Under the pieces are notes generated by a model. That model saw nothing but the letters and a program-made list of their open reading frames with translations, ran no database searches and had not been told where the DNA came from. A DNA stretch of 64,000 bases from Promicromonospora iranensis (GTDB taxonomy: Bacteria > Actinomycetota > Actinomycetes > Actinomycetales > Cellulomonadaceae). The stretch lies in the NCBI RefSeq assembly GCF_028994805.1, contig NZ_JAJQQP010000005.1, forward strand, positions 62,001 to 126,000. Reading direction: 5' to 3'. Of the stretch, positions 43,751 to 55,095 are shown piece by piece (position 1 is the first letter of the stretch; every line of letters starts with the position of its first letter). The translations under genes were made by a program, and so were the position numbers.

Positions 43751-45428
43751 GCAGCGCGCCCACCGGACCGATCTCGTGACCGTGCCGGTCGATCATCGTC
43801 CAGCCCGAGTGCCGGCTGCCCTCCGGATTCCCGGTCCAGCGCATGGTGATGCCGGTGGTGTCGACCAGGTCGTGGTGGTGGTAGCAGAGCAGGGCTGAGT
43901 TTCGGACGCTCGTCTCCCCGCCGTCGGCCCAATGACGTTCCGCATGGTGCACCTCACAGCGTGTCGGCGGCTGGGTGCAGTCGGGGTAGACGCAATGCTT
44001 GTCACGCGCGATCACGGCGCGGCGCATCTGCCCGGTGACCGTGCGCTGCGAACGGCCGACATCCAGCACCTGCCCGTCCGGCCCGAAGACCACACGCGTC
44101 ACCGCTGAGTCGCAGAGCAGACGCCGGAGCGCCGCGGTCGGCACCAGCGATGCGGAGATGCCGAACCGAGCAGGCGCCGCTGTGACGTCGGTCAGCGTGG
44201 TCGGCGGGTCGAACAGACCGTCCCGGTGCTCGTGCTCGTGCTCGTAGTCGCCGTCCCGGTCGCCGCCGCTGTCGCACCGGATTCCGGTGCCGCAGGTGCC
44301 GTCGCGGACGTCCTGGCCGTTCGACCCGCGGCCGCCACGCCTGTGGTTCGGGGGAGCGCCGGAACGGTCGGTCAGACGAGTGAGCTCGGTCCAGGAGACG
44401 GTCACGGTCACGTGCGGTCGCACAGCGGCGCCTGACCCGGTGCTCCCGCTGTCGAGCACCGCCCGGGCGAGGTCGGCAAGCGCTTGGGCGCGGCGCTGGG
44501 TAGGGGAGCGGTCGTCACCGGGTGTCGGTGCCCCCATGACCGAGTCCATGGCAGCACGCAGTGCCTCTCCGTGCTCGTCGGTCAGGAAACCGTCGACGTG
44601 ATATCCACCGAAGGTCTTGGCGACGTCGAGGTGCTCACGCTCGGCGGCCCGCTTGTAGCCGCGTTCGTCCGACGCGGGGTCGGCGACGCGTGCGAACCGG
44701 TCCACGAACCGGCGGAAGACCAGGGGTCCGTGCTGGTCGGCCAGGTCCAGCAGGAGCTCCTCACCCGTGGGGCCGGGCGCCGTTCCGTCGGTGGGTCGGT
44801 CGACCGCGTCCTCGCAGGAGCCGCCACCATCGCTTGGTACGGGGCCATCGCCTGGTGCAGGGCCGTCGCCCGGTGTGCTGCCGTCGCCGTCCGTCGTGTC
44901 AGCGGTCGATGCGACTGGCCCGTCCGGCGTCGCGTCCACGGGCGTGACGAGTGCCCTGCGTCGCTCGTCCGAGGTCGGGCCGACGTCGACCATGCTGCGC
45001 ACCTGGTCCATGCCGAGCCGTCCGCCGAGGGCCGCCGCGAGCGTGGCCGGCAGGTGCTCGAGCAGCCGCTCGGCAGTGAGGACCTCCCTACCCGCGGTGC
45101 GCAGCGTGACCTTCTCACGACGAGCAAGCCAGGCCCGAAACGTGCGCGAACCGTCGAGGGCCCACATCCCGTCGGCCTCGATGCGGTACAACCAGGTCAT
45201 CCGGACCACGTCCAGCTGTGAGCACACCGTGCGCAGCATGGGCGACACCGCGGTGAGGCGCGAACCGAGGCCCGACGCGCCACCCAGACCCGTACCGTCC
45301 AGCGCTGCCGGTCCGGCGGTGTCGATCAGCTCGCGGGTCAGCGTCTGGATGTCCGCCACGATCTCCTCGAACGAGCGCGTGCTCGACGACTCACTTCCGC
45401 TCGGCTGTGCCAGCACCATCCCGCTCAT
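43722..45428 (-). CDS. DUF222 domain HNH endonuclease (13E12-repeat family)
   Basis: A 568-residue protein. The N-terminal DUF222 domain covers about 20-350 with RLTAVSPMLRTVCSQLD and FRAWLARREKVTLRTAGREV. The C-terminal HNH nuclease (about 480-545) has CVYPDCTQPP, the CEVHHAERHWADGG core and LCYHHHDLVD, with all metal-binding Cys and His present. A long Asp/Gly/Pro-rich linker (about 160-215) and an Arg/Gly/His-rich stretch (about 365-410, including EHEHEH) separate the domains. These genes are abundant in actinobacteria, often in many copies, with unknown target. It is divergent from the exonuclease/polymerase gene across a 206-base gap. Confidence 0.9.
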   Translation of the reverse strand: MSGMVLAQPSGSESSSTRSFEEIVADIQTLTRELIDTAGPAALDGTGLGGASGLGSRLTAVSPMLRTVCSQLDVVRMTWLYRIEADGMWALDGSRTFRAWLARREKVTLRTAGREVLTAERLLEHLPATLAAALGGRLGMDQVRSMVDVGPTSDERRRALVTPVDATPDGPVASTADTTDGDGSTPGDGPAPGDGPVPSDGGGSCEDAVDRPTDGTAPGPTGEELLLDLADQHGPLVFRRFVDRFARVADPASDERGYKRAAEREHLDVAKTFGGYHVDGFLTDEHGEALRAAMDSVMGAPTPGDDRSPTQRRAQALADLARAVLDSGSTGSGAAVRPHVTVTVSWTELTRLTDRSGAPPNHRRGGRGSNGQDVRDGTCGTGIRCDSGGDRDGDYEHEHEHRDGLFDPPTTLTDVTAAPARFGISASLVPTAALRRLLCDSAVTRVVFGPDGQVLDVGRSQRTVTGQMRRAVIARDKHCVYPDCTQPPTRCEVHHAERHWADGGETSVRNSALLCYHHHDLVDTTGITMRWTGNPEGSRHSGWTMIDRHGHEIGPVGALPDHATRRAA

Positions 45429-45634
45429 CCCCCTCGTGCCTCGCCTCGTGCCACCGACCCGACGAACGTATCGAACAGACGTACCTATTGCGAGGTGACT
45501 TTGAAATCTGTGGATAACTCTTCACCAGCCGCGGCACGCACGGAGATCCATCACCGAGCAGCCCGGCTGCACAGGACCCCCGCCGGCCGTCCTGCCGGCC
45601 GCCGAGTGTCAGAGGGTCACGGCAGACTGAGCCC

Positions 45635-47542
45635 ATGCACACGGTGATCTCGCGGGAACGTTCGGGTATCGGCCTACGGCCGGTCTCCGACTCGGGCGCG
45701 CCCGCCCGCGAGACGCGCGTCGTCGACGCGGCCGACCTGGCCCGCGAGGTCGCCGCCGCTGAGGCGTCCCAGGTCCGCTGGACCTGGGACGACACCAACA
45801 ACTGGTACCCCGCCCTCCTTGCCGACGGCGTCCGTACGGACCGTGCGCACGACCTGCGCCTGGCGCACGCGGTCCTGCGCGCCTCGGTGCTGTCGGCACG
45901 CACCGCGCTCGCTGAGGCAGGCCCCACCGCATGGGACCGCCTCGCACCCGTCCCACCCCCGGGCGGCCCGACGGCGGCCGCGATGACCCGCCCCGACCGC
46001 CACCCCGGCTCCGAGCCGCTCTTCGAGCTCGGGGAGATCGCCGCGCCGGCACGCTCGGGCCGGGCGGCAGGAAGCCGCCGGCACCCGGGACCGAGCAGCA
46101 CAGGGGAGCCGGACGAGCGGCACGACTCCGACGGACCCCGCAGTCACGACGCACGCCTCGACCCAGGCAGTCGCTCAGGCGGCAAGCTCGGCGACGGGCT
46201 CGACCCCGCCGCAGAGCTCGCCGCGCAGCTGCTCGCGATCAAGGACAGCACCGATCCCGGCCGCCTCCGGCTCCTGCTCGCCGCAGAGTCCGCCGGGGCG
46301 CTCGCGGCTGCCGAGATGCATCACGCAGGGCTGCCGTGGCGCGGGGACATCCATGACGAGATCCTCACCGAGGCGCTCGGCCCACGACCGCGGCCAGGCG
46401 CCCGGCCGGCGAAGCTCGAAGCGCTCGCGAACCGGATCCGGGAAGCCATCGACGCCCCGCCGACGCTCAACCCGGACTCCCACCCCGACCTGCTGCGCGC
46501 CATGGAGTACGCGGGCGTGGGCGCCCGGAGCCTGCGCAAGTGGGAGCTGGAGAAACTCGATCACCCGGTGATCGCCCCGCTCCTGGAGTACAAGGGCCTG
46601 TACCGCCTGTACACCGCGAACGGCTGGAACTGGCTCGACACCTGGGCACCGGACGGCCGGTTCCGCATGGAGTACGTCGTCGGCGGGGTGGTGACCGGCC
46701 GCTGGGCCAGCACGGGGGGCGGGGCTTTGCAGCTGCCCCACAACGTCCGGCGGGCCGTGACCGCGGATCCGGGCTGGACCTTCGTCGTCGCCGATGCCGC
46801 TCAGCTCGAGCCGCGCGTGCTGGCCGCCCTGGCCCGCGACGAGCGCATGGCGGCGGCAGGCCGCAGCAAGGACGGTGCGAACACGGACATGTACGCCGGG
46901 ATCGTCGCGACCGGCGCCGTCGACTCCCGAGAGCACGCGAAGGTCGGCATGCTCGGGGCGATGTACGGGGGCACCACGGGGGTCAGTGCGCAGGTGCTGC
47001 CGCGACTCGCCCGCGCGTTCCCGCAGGCCATCGACCTGGTCGAGCGCGCAGCGCGGGCCGGTGAGCGCGGCGAGAAGGTCACCACGCGCCTGGGCCGCAG
47101 CTCCCCGCTGCCGGGCGACTCCTGGTCCGCGGTCCAGGGCTCTGCGTTCGACGAGGACGCCGGGGCCGACGTCCAGTCACGTGCCCGCAGCCAGACCCGC
47201 TCCTGGGGCCGGTTCACCCGGAACTTCGTCGTCCAGGGCACCGCCGCGGAGTGGGCGCTGTGCTGGATCGCGTCCATCCGCCGTCGGCTCTGGGCACTGG
47301 GCGAGATCGCCGCCGACGCCCCGTCAGGGCTGGCGCCCTCGCCCTTCGACAGTCGCCCGCACCTGGTGTTCTTTCTTCACGACGAGGTGGTGGTGCACGC
47401 ACCGGCGGCGCTCGCCGACGTCGTGGAGCAAGAGGTGCGGGCCGCCGCCGACGAGGCCGGACGGTTGTTGTTCGGCGACTTCCCGGTGGACTTCCCGCTC
47501 AGCGTCGCCGTGACGGAGAGCTACGCGGACGCGAAGGGCTGA
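45635..47542 (+). CDS. Bifunctional 3'-5' exonuclease/DNA polymerase, family A-like
   Basis: A 635-residue family-A polymerase of the actinobacterial PolA-like type. The C-terminal polymerase domain has motif A (VVADAAQLEPRVLAAL), motif B helix (REHAKVGMLGAMYGGTTG) and motif C (FFLHDEVVVHAP). The N-terminal third is a reduced exonuclease region with an Arg/Gly/Ser-rich insertion (about 125-190). The primer-template segment GRWASTGGGALQLPHNVRR is conserved. It is much shorter than true DNA polymerase I and lacks the 5' nuclease. It probably serves in DNA repair. CAGACT lies 6 bases before the ATG, a near match to the leaderless promoter pattern. Confidence 0.85.
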   Translation: MHTVISRERSGIGLRPVSDSGAPARETRVVDAADLAREVAAAEASQVRWTWDDTNNWYPALLADGVRTDRAHDLRLAHAVLRASVLSARTALAEAGPTAWDRLAPVPPPGGPTAAAMTRPDRHPGSEPLFELGEIAAPARSGRAAGSRRHPGPSSTGEPDERHDSDGPRSHDARLDPGSRSGGKLGDGLDPAAELAAQLLAIKDSTDPGRLRLLLAAESAGALAAAEMHHAGLPWRGDIHDEILTEALGPRPRPGARPAKLEALANRIREAIDAPPTLNPDSHPDLLRAMEYAGVGARSLRKWELEKLDHPVIAPLLEYKGLYRLYTANGWNWLDTWAPDGRFRMEYVVGGVVTGRWASTGGGALQLPHNVRRAVTADPGWTFVVADAAQLEPRVLAALARDERMAAAGRSKDGANTDMYAGIVATGAVDSREHAKVGMLGAMYGGTTGVSAQVLPRLARAFPQAIDLVERAARAGERGEKVTTRLGRSSPLPGDSWSAVQGSAFDEDAGADVQSRARSQTRSWGRFTRNFVVQGTAAEWALCWIASIRRRLWALGEIAADAPSGLAPSPFDSRPHLVFFLHDEVVVHAPAALADVVEQEVRAAADEAGRLLFGDFPVDFPLSVAVTESYADAKG

Positions 47543-47560
47543 GCCGGCAGGGCCGTGACC

Positions 47561-49982
<2,422 letters not shown>

Positions 49983-49994
49983 GGGCCGCGCGGG

Positions 49995-50732
49995 TCAGTC
50001 GTCCAGCAGCCCGATCGCCGCCGTGACGACCTGCGCCGAGCGCAGCGCCGCGTCGTCCACGTGCGTGAGGAACTCGGTGTCGTCGGGCGCGCACAGGTCG
50101 GAGACGGCCCGCACCGACACGAAGGCGGTGCCGAAGTTGTGGCACAGCTGCGCGAGCGCCGCCGACTCCATGTCGATGGCGAGCATGTCGGGGAAGTCGG
50201 CACGCAGTTGCAGCGCCAGGTCGGTGGTGGCGAACTTCTCGCCGGAGCCGATGGTGCCCTCGCGCAGCGTCCGGACCTCCGGGCCCACGACCTCGAGCGC
50301 TTCGACAGCCGCTGCGGCCCGCCGGACGGCGTCGGCGAGTCCCGGGGCGGCGTCGTACGCCTCGGGCATGCCGGGGACCTGGCCGAGCACGTACCCGAAG
50401 GCGCGAGCGTCGGCGTCGGCGTTCACGAGGCGGACGCCCAGCACGACGTCGCCCACGGCGATGTCCTTGGCGAGCCCGCCGGCGCTGCCCGCGCTGATCA
50501 GCGGCACGTCCGCGCCGTGGCGGAGGATCGCGCTCGCACCGGCGGCCGTCGCGTTGACGAAGCCGATCCCGGTGCGCACCAGCACGACCGGCCGGCCGGC
50601 GAGCGTGATGTGGCGGTGTGCGGCACGGCCCACGTGCTCCGGCTCGCCCACCTCGGACGCCATATCGAGGAACGGCGCGGCCTCGTCGTCCATCGCGACG
50701 AGCACGACCGCGGCGGGCGTCCCGGTGCTCAC
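49995..50732 (-). CDS. mtnN: 5'-Methylthioadenosine/S-adenosylhomocysteine nucleosidase
   Basis: A 245-residue nucleoside phosphorylase-like enzyme. [21 protein letters not shown] near residues 80-100 is the purine/ribose-binding segment. The catalytic region [18 protein letters not shown] contains the Met-Glu pair that contacts ribose, and RAVSDLC carries the catalytic Asp. It removes adenine from S-adenosylhomocysteine to give S-ribosylhomocysteine, the substrate of LuxS. It follows luxS in the same direction with a 4-base overlap, so the two consecutive steps are co-translated. Confidence 0.92.
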   Translation of the reverse strand: MSTGTPAAVVLVAMDDEAAPFLDMASEVGEPEHVGRAAHRHITLAGRPVVLVRTGIGFVNATAAGASAILRHGADVPLISAGSAGGLAKDIAVGDVVLGVRLVNADADARAFGYVLGQVPGMPEAYDAAPGLADAVRRAAAAVEALEVVGPEVRTLREGTIGSGEKFATTDLALQLRADFPDMLAIDMESAALAQLCHNFGTAFVSVRAVSDLCAPDDTEFLTHVDDAALRSAQVVTAAIGLLDD

Positions 50733-51295
50733 CGGTCGGCGGCTGCGTCGCGGGCCGCGGCCGCACGGGCGGCGGCGTCCCGGGCTGCCGCGTCGCTCGC
50801 CGACGCCTCATCGTGGGCATCGTCCGCGAACACCTGCGACCAGACACCGCGCGCCGACAGGAACACGGAGGCGGCCTCCTGGGCGCCGGCCAGCGTGTGG
50901 TTCGCGCCCCAGCCGCACTGCACCTCGTTCGCGGCGGGCACCTCGGTCGCGCTGACGATGTCGCGCATGGTCGCCTCGACGAGACCGAGCACGTCCTCGT
51001 AGGTGGGATCGCCCTGCAGCATCAGGTAGAAGCCGGTCTGGCAGCCCATGGGGGAGAAGTCCAGGACGGCGTCGGAGTGGTTGCGCGAGTGCTCGGCGAA
51101 CAGGTGCTCCAGGGAGTGCACCGTCGGCATCTCCAGGTGCGCGACGTTGGGCTGCGTGAACCGCACGTCGTACTTGACGATCACGCTCCCGCCCGCGAGC
51201 TGCTTGCGGTCGGCGAGGCGCACGTACGGTGCGGCGACGGCGCGGTGGTCCAGGTTGAAGGACTCTACGTTCATGCGGGGGGCTGACTCGGTCAC
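50729..51295 (-). CDS. luxS: S-ribosylhomocysteine lyase (AI-2 synthase)
   Basis: A 188-residue LuxS. The metal ligands His60 and His64 lie in [14 protein letters not shown] and Cys127 in VQCGWG; Glu63 and Cys85 (PMGCQTGFY) are the catalytic residues. It cleaves S-ribosylhomocysteine to homocysteine and the AI-2 precursor DPD. It has an unusual Ala/Asp/Arg-rich C-terminal tail of about 30 residues absent from most LuxS proteins. The GTG at 51295 is preferred over the ATG seven codons later because TAGGCT lies exactly 6 bases upstream. It is the first gene of a two-gene operon with mtnN. Confidence 0.95.
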   Translation of the reverse strand: MTESAPRMNVESFNLDHRAVAAPYVRLADRKQLAGGSVIVKYDVRFTQPNVAHLEMPTVHSLEHLFAEHSRNHSDAVLDFSPMGCQTGFYLMLQGDPTYEDVLGLVEATMRDIVSATEVPAANEVQCGWGANHTLAGAQEAASVFLSARGVWSQVFADDAHDEASASDAAARDAAARAAAARDAAADR

Positions 51296-51301
51296 GGGAC
51301 G

Positions 51302-51307
51302 AGCCTA
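51302..51307 (-). promoter_or_regulatory. -10 element for leaderless luxS-mtnN operon
   Basis: TAGGCT on the minus strand lies 6 bases before the GTG start of luxS, so transcription would begin at the start codon. It sits within the last codons of the upstream SulP gene, so the operon has its own promoter although it could also be read from that gene. Confidence 0.5.
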
Positions 51308-53182
51308 TGCCGTCTGCGCCTGCCGGACGTGCGAACGGGCGTGCTCGACCGCCGCCGGCAGGTCGGCGAACAGGTGGCTCTCGTGCCGCAGCACGCGGTG
51401 CAGTCCCACGGCTTCCAGGAGCCTGCGGTGCTTCGGCTGGATGCCCTTGACCAGCACCATGACGCCACGCCGCTCGAGCTCCTGCACCAGGTCCGCGAGA
51501 GCGCGCGCCCCGGTCGCGTCGACGAGCTGCACGTGGGAGAGGCGCAGGATCACGACCTCGACGGGCTCGTGCAGGTCGTCGCGCCTGCTGTCGGGAACAC
51601 CGCCGGACCCGGCGTCCGTCAGCGCGGTGACCTCGCCGAGGATCCGGTCGGACGCCCCGAAGAACATCGCGCCGTCCAGCCGGAACAGCGCGATCCGCTC
51701 GTCGCCCTCGTGCGCGACGCCGGGCAGCGGCTCACGGTGCACCGACGTCGCCCCTGCCACGGCCCGGAGCGCGAAGAACGCCGCGATGAGCAGACCGATC
51801 TGGACGGCGTCGATGAGGTCGAACGCCACGGTGATGACGGCGGTGACCACGAACGTGAGCGCGTCGGGCCGCGTGGAGGTGAGCACCGAGCGGATGGTCG
51901 AGGCGCCGATCATGCGGAACGACGTCACCATGAGCACGCCCGCCAGCGCGGCGAGGGGGATGCGCCCCACCGGCCCCGTAGCCAGGTAGATCACGGCGAG
52001 GATCACCAGCGCGTGCACGACGGCGGACAGGCGCGTGCGAGCTCCCGAGCGCACGTTCACCGCGGTGCGCGCGATGGCACCCGTCGCGGGGATGCCGCCG
52101 AACACGCCGCTCGCCAGCGACGCGAGCCCTTGCCCCACGAGCTCCCGGTCGGGGTGGTACGGCCCCGAGTCGGGCACCGGACCGTCGGCCGGGCCGCCGG
52201 CCCGCCCGCCCGCACGCCCGCCGGGACGGCCCGCGACCATGCCGGCCGCGACCCGCGCGGACAGCAGCGACTCGATGGCGGCCAGCGCCGCGATCGCGAC
52301 GGCCGCGCCGACGAGGTCGCGAACGGCGTCCGGCGTCGCGTCGGGCAGGACGGGGAAGGCGAGCGAGCTGGGCAGCTCGCCGATGCGGGGCACCGGCGCG
52401 TCCAGCACCTCGGCGAGCACGGTCACCAGGGCGACGGCGACGAGCGACGCCGGAAGGGCGCTCGCCACGCGCGGCAGCACGAGCATCACCGCGGCGACGA
52501 CGGCCACCACGGCCAGCGTCCAGACCCAGAGCGGCGTCCCGCTGCCGTGCACGACGCCGTCGACCACGCTCCCGTCGACGATCGCCCCCGACGGCCAGAG
52601 TGCAGCCCCGACCGACCGTACGGCCGTGACCAGGGTGTTGTGCCCCGTGTCTGCGGCGATGCCGAAAGCCGCGGGCACCTGCTGCAGAAAGATGATCGCC
52701 GCGATGCCGAGGGTGAAGCCCTCGACCACGGGCCAGGGGACGTAGGTGACCACACGGCCCAGCCGGAGGAGTCCGCAGACCAGCACGATGGCGCCGCCCA
52801 GCAGCGTCACGAGCGCCACCGAGCCCACACCGTGCTGCGCCACGATCGGTGCCAGCACCACCGCCATGGCGCCGGTCGGCCCGCTGACCTGCACGTGCGA
52901 GCCCCCGAACACCGCGGCGACGATGCCGGCGACCACCGCGGTCACGAGCCCCGCCGCCGGTCCGACACCGGAGCTGACCCCGAACGCCAGCGCGAGCGGC
53001 AGGGCCACGACGCCCACGGTGATGCCCGCCAGGAGGTCCGAGCGAAGGGTGCGGGGCCGGAGGTCGTAGTCGGCCCGGGACGGCACAAGATCTCGTATGT
53101 CGACGCGCTCACGGAAGGAAGCGATCATCCTGGCGCGCTTGGTCATAGGCCCGCCGAAGCGGTGCTCGACGGTGTCCCCCAC
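51305..53182 (-). CDS. SulP-family anion transporter with STAS domain
   Basis: A 625-residue SulP/SLC26-like protein. About 12 hydrophobic segments cover residues 45-470, with the signature LLAGITVGVVALPLALAFGVSSG and FGGSHVQVSGPTGAMAVVLAP. A cytoplasmic C-terminal STAS domain follows (about 490-620) with VVILRLSHVQLVDATGARAL. A Gly-rich stretch of repeated GGRAGG units lies in a loop near 325. The family moves sulphate, bicarbonate, dicarboxylates or related anions; the substrate is not known. The start is the GTG at 53182 or the in-frame ATG at 53146. Its end lies 9 bases before the luxS start. Confidence 0.9.
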   Translation of the reverse strand: MGDTVEHRFGGPMTKRARMIASFRERVDIRDLVPSRADYDLRPRTLRSDLLAGITVGVVALPLALAFGVSSGVGPAAGLVTAVVAGIVAAVFGGSHVQVSGPTGAMAVVLAPIVAQHGVGSVALVTLLGGAIVLVCGLLRLGRVVTYVPWPVVEGFTLGIAAIIFLQQVPAAFGIAADTGHNTLVTAVRSVGAALWPSGAIVDGSVVDGVVHGSGTPLWVWTLAVVAVVAAVMLVLPRVASALPASLVAVALVTVLAEVLDAPVPRIGELPSSLAFPVLPDATPDAVRDLVGAAVAIAALAAIESLLSARVAAGMVAGRPGGRAGGRAGGPADGPVPDSGPYHPDRELVGQGLASLASGVFGGIPATGAIARTAVNVRSGARTRLSAVVHALVILAVIYLATGPVGRIPLAALAGVLMVTSFRMIGASTIRSVLTSTRPDALTFVVTAVITVAFDLIDAVQIGLLIAAFFALRAVAGATSVHREPLPGVAHEGDERIALFRLDGAMFFGASDRILGEVTALTDAGSGGVPDSRRDDLHEPVEVVILRLSHVQLVDATGARALADLVQELERRGVMVLVKGIQPKHRRLLEAVGLHRVLRHESHLFADLPAAVEHARSHVRQAQTA

Positions 53183-53249
53183 AAGTGAAGGACCGTAGCA
53201 AGGTCATTCACCCTTCGCTCGGTGAAAGAGCAGATCAGGCACCGCGTAC

Positions 53250-53255
53250 TACGCT
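53250..53255 (+). promoter_or_regulatory. -10 element for leaderless Nif3-family gene
   Basis: TACGCT lies 7 bases before the GTG at 53263; no ribosome site precedes the start. Confidence 0.5.
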
Positions 53256-53262
53256 GCGATGC

Positions 53263-54207
53263 GTGAGCAGCAGCGACGTCCCCGCACCCGACCCGTCCAG
53301 CAGCGCGACCCCCACCCTGGCGCAGGTCGTCCACGCCCTCGACGGCCTCTACCCGCCGTCGACCGCGGAGGGCTGGGACGCCGTCGGACTGGTGGCCGGC
53401 GACCCGGCCGCTCCGGTGCGCACGGTGCTGTTCGCGGTGGACCCCGTGACCGCCGTCGTCGATCAGGCCCTGGACTGGGGCGCCGACCTGCTGGTCACGC
53501 ACCACCCGCTGTTCCTCCGCGGAGTCAGCTCCGTGGCCGCCACCACCTTCAAGGGCTCGGTCGTGCACCGGCTGCTGACCGGCGGGTGCGCCCTGCACGT
53601 CGCGCACACCAACGCCGACGCCGCCCCGCGCGGCGTGGCCGACGCCCTCGCCGACCTCGTCGGCATCACCGACCGGCGGCCCCTCGAGGTGAGCGCCGCC
53701 GGCGAGACGGACGGCCACGGCCAGGGCGCCGACTACGGCACCGACCGCGGCATCGGCCGCGTCGGGCGCCTCGCCGAACCCACCACGCTCGCCGACTTCG
53801 CCCGCCGCGTCGCCGCGGCACTGCCCGCGACCGCACAGGGCATCCGCTACTCCGGCGACCCCGACGCCACGGTGACCACCGCCGCCGTCCTCGGCGGCTC
53901 CGGCGACGGCTACTTCGACGCCGTCCGTGCGGCTGCCGCCGACGTCTACGTCACCTCCGACCTGCGCCACCACCCCGCCTCCGAGCTGCGCGAACGGGCC
54001 GAGTTCGAGGCCCGCGCCGCCGGTGGGCCCGGACGCTCGGGCACCCCGTTCCTCGTCGACACCGCCCACTACGCGAGCGAGTGGCCCTGGCTGCGCTACG
54101 CCGTCGAGGACCTCGCCGCGGCGCTCGCGGCCGACGGCCTGGCGGTGGAGGCCCGCGTCAGCGAGCTCGTGACCGACCCCTGGACGGGGCAGGTCCCGTC
54201 CCGCTGA
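53263..54207 (+). CDS. Nif3-like dinuclear metal centre protein (NIF3/YbgI)
   Basis: A 314-residue member of the NIF3/DUF34 family. Metal-binding blocks are WDAVGLVAGD, the double histidine LVTHHPLFLRG, HTNADAAPRG and the C-terminal LVDTAHYASEW. In bacteria it is thought to be a metal-dependent hydrolase, perhaps acting on GTP or folate-related compounds; the role is unsettled. It is followed 129 bases later by a C4 zinc-ribbon gene, an arrangement common in actinobacteria. An internal Gly/Asp-rich loop (about 145-165) looks like a species-specific insertion. Confidence 0.9.
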   Translation: MSSSDVPAPDPSSSATPTLAQVVHALDGLYPPSTAEGWDAVGLVAGDPAAPVRTVLFAVDPVTAVVDQALDWGADLLVTHHPLFLRGVSSVAATTFKGSVVHRLLTGGCALHVAHTNADAAPRGVADALADLVGITDRRPLEVSAAGETDGHGQGADYGTDRGIGRVGRLAEPTTLADFARRVAAALPATAQGIRYSGDPDATVTTAAVLGGSGDGYFDAVRAAAADVYVTSDLRHHPASELRERAEFEARAAGGPGRSGTPFLVDTAHYASEWPWLRYAVEDLAAALAADGLAVEARVSELVTDPWTGQVPSR

Positions 54208-54336
54208 GCACGCCCCGAGTGGGTCCCGGAGTGGATGCCGGAGCGGATGCCGGTGTGGATGCCGGTGTGGATTCCGTGCGGGCAGGCGCGAGGTAGCGTT
54301 GGACAGCCCCCAGAACCTGACCGAGAGGACGCCCCC

Positions 54337-55095
54337 GTGGCTACTGCACCACCCGAGGACCAGCGCAGGCTGCTGGACGTCCAGGCGCTCGACACGCGTG
54401 TCCAGCAGCTCGCCCACCAGCGCAAGAACCTTCCCGCGCTCACGAGGCTGACCGAGCTCGACGCCCGGATCGCTGACCTGCGTGCCTCGCTCGTCGAGTC
54501 GCGTACCCGGGTGGCCGACCTGAGGCGCGAGCTCACCAAGGCGGAGTCGGACGTCGAGCAGGTGCGGAACCGCGCCGATCGTGACCAGAAGCGGCTCGAG
54601 TCGGGTGGGGTCAGTGCCAAGGACGCCGTCGCGCTCACCGACGAGATCGGCTCCCTCGCCACCCGCCAGGCCGCGCTCGAGGAGATCGAGCTCGACGTCA
54701 TGGAGCGGCTCGAGGCGCACGAGGACACGCTGACCAAGGTCGAGGCCGCCAACGACGAGCTCGCGGCCGAGAAGGCGAAGGTCGAGGCCGAGCGCGACGC
54801 CGGCTGGGCCGAGATCGACGCGCAGGTCCAGGAGATCGCGGGCGAGCGGGCCAAGGCCGTCGACGGGCTCGACACCGCCCTCGTCAAGCTCTACGAGAAG
54901 ATCCGGGCGCAGCTCGGTGGCACCGGCGCGGCCGTGCTCAACGGAAACCGCTGCGAGGGCTGTCGGATGGACCTCCCGCCGGCCGACCTGGCGACGATCA
55001 GGAGTGCGGCGCCGGACGCGGTGGTGCGCTGCGAGGAGTGCGGCCGGATCCTCGTGCGGGTCGCCGGCGCGAAGACCGGCGCTGCCGCCGGATGA
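54337..55095 (+). CDS. Coiled-coil C4 zinc-ribbon protein (DUF164/CdsZ-like)
   Basis: A 252-residue protein. Residues about 10-195 form a long antiparallel coiled coil rich in Glu, Arg and Leu (LTELDARIADLRASLVESRT and following). The C terminus carries a zinc ribbon with CEGC and CEEC pairs in NRCEGCRMDLPP and VRCEECGRILV. It starts with GTG after GAGAGGA. Family members associate with RNA, ribosomal or chromosomal functions; the exact role is unknown. The stop overlaps the ATG of the following phosphatase gene by 4 bases. Confidence 0.9.
   Translation: MATAPPEDQRRLLDVQALDTRVQQLAHQRKNLPALTRLTELDARIADLRASLVESRTRVADLRRELTKAESDVEQVRNRADRDQKRLESGGVSAKDAVALTDEIGSLATRQAALEEIELDVMERLEAHEDTLTKVEAANDELAAEKAKVEAERDAGWAEIDAQVQEIAGERAKAVDGLDTALVKLYEKIRAQLGGTGAAVLNGNRCEGCRMDLPPADLATIRSAAPDAVVRCEECGRILVRVAGAKTGAAAG

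Noticed and set aside
45471-45486. Possible SOS (LexA) box TCGAACAGACGTACCT before the HNH nuclease gene
   Set aside because: The left half matches TCGAAC but the right half departs from GTTCGA at several positions; too weak to call without a matrix score.
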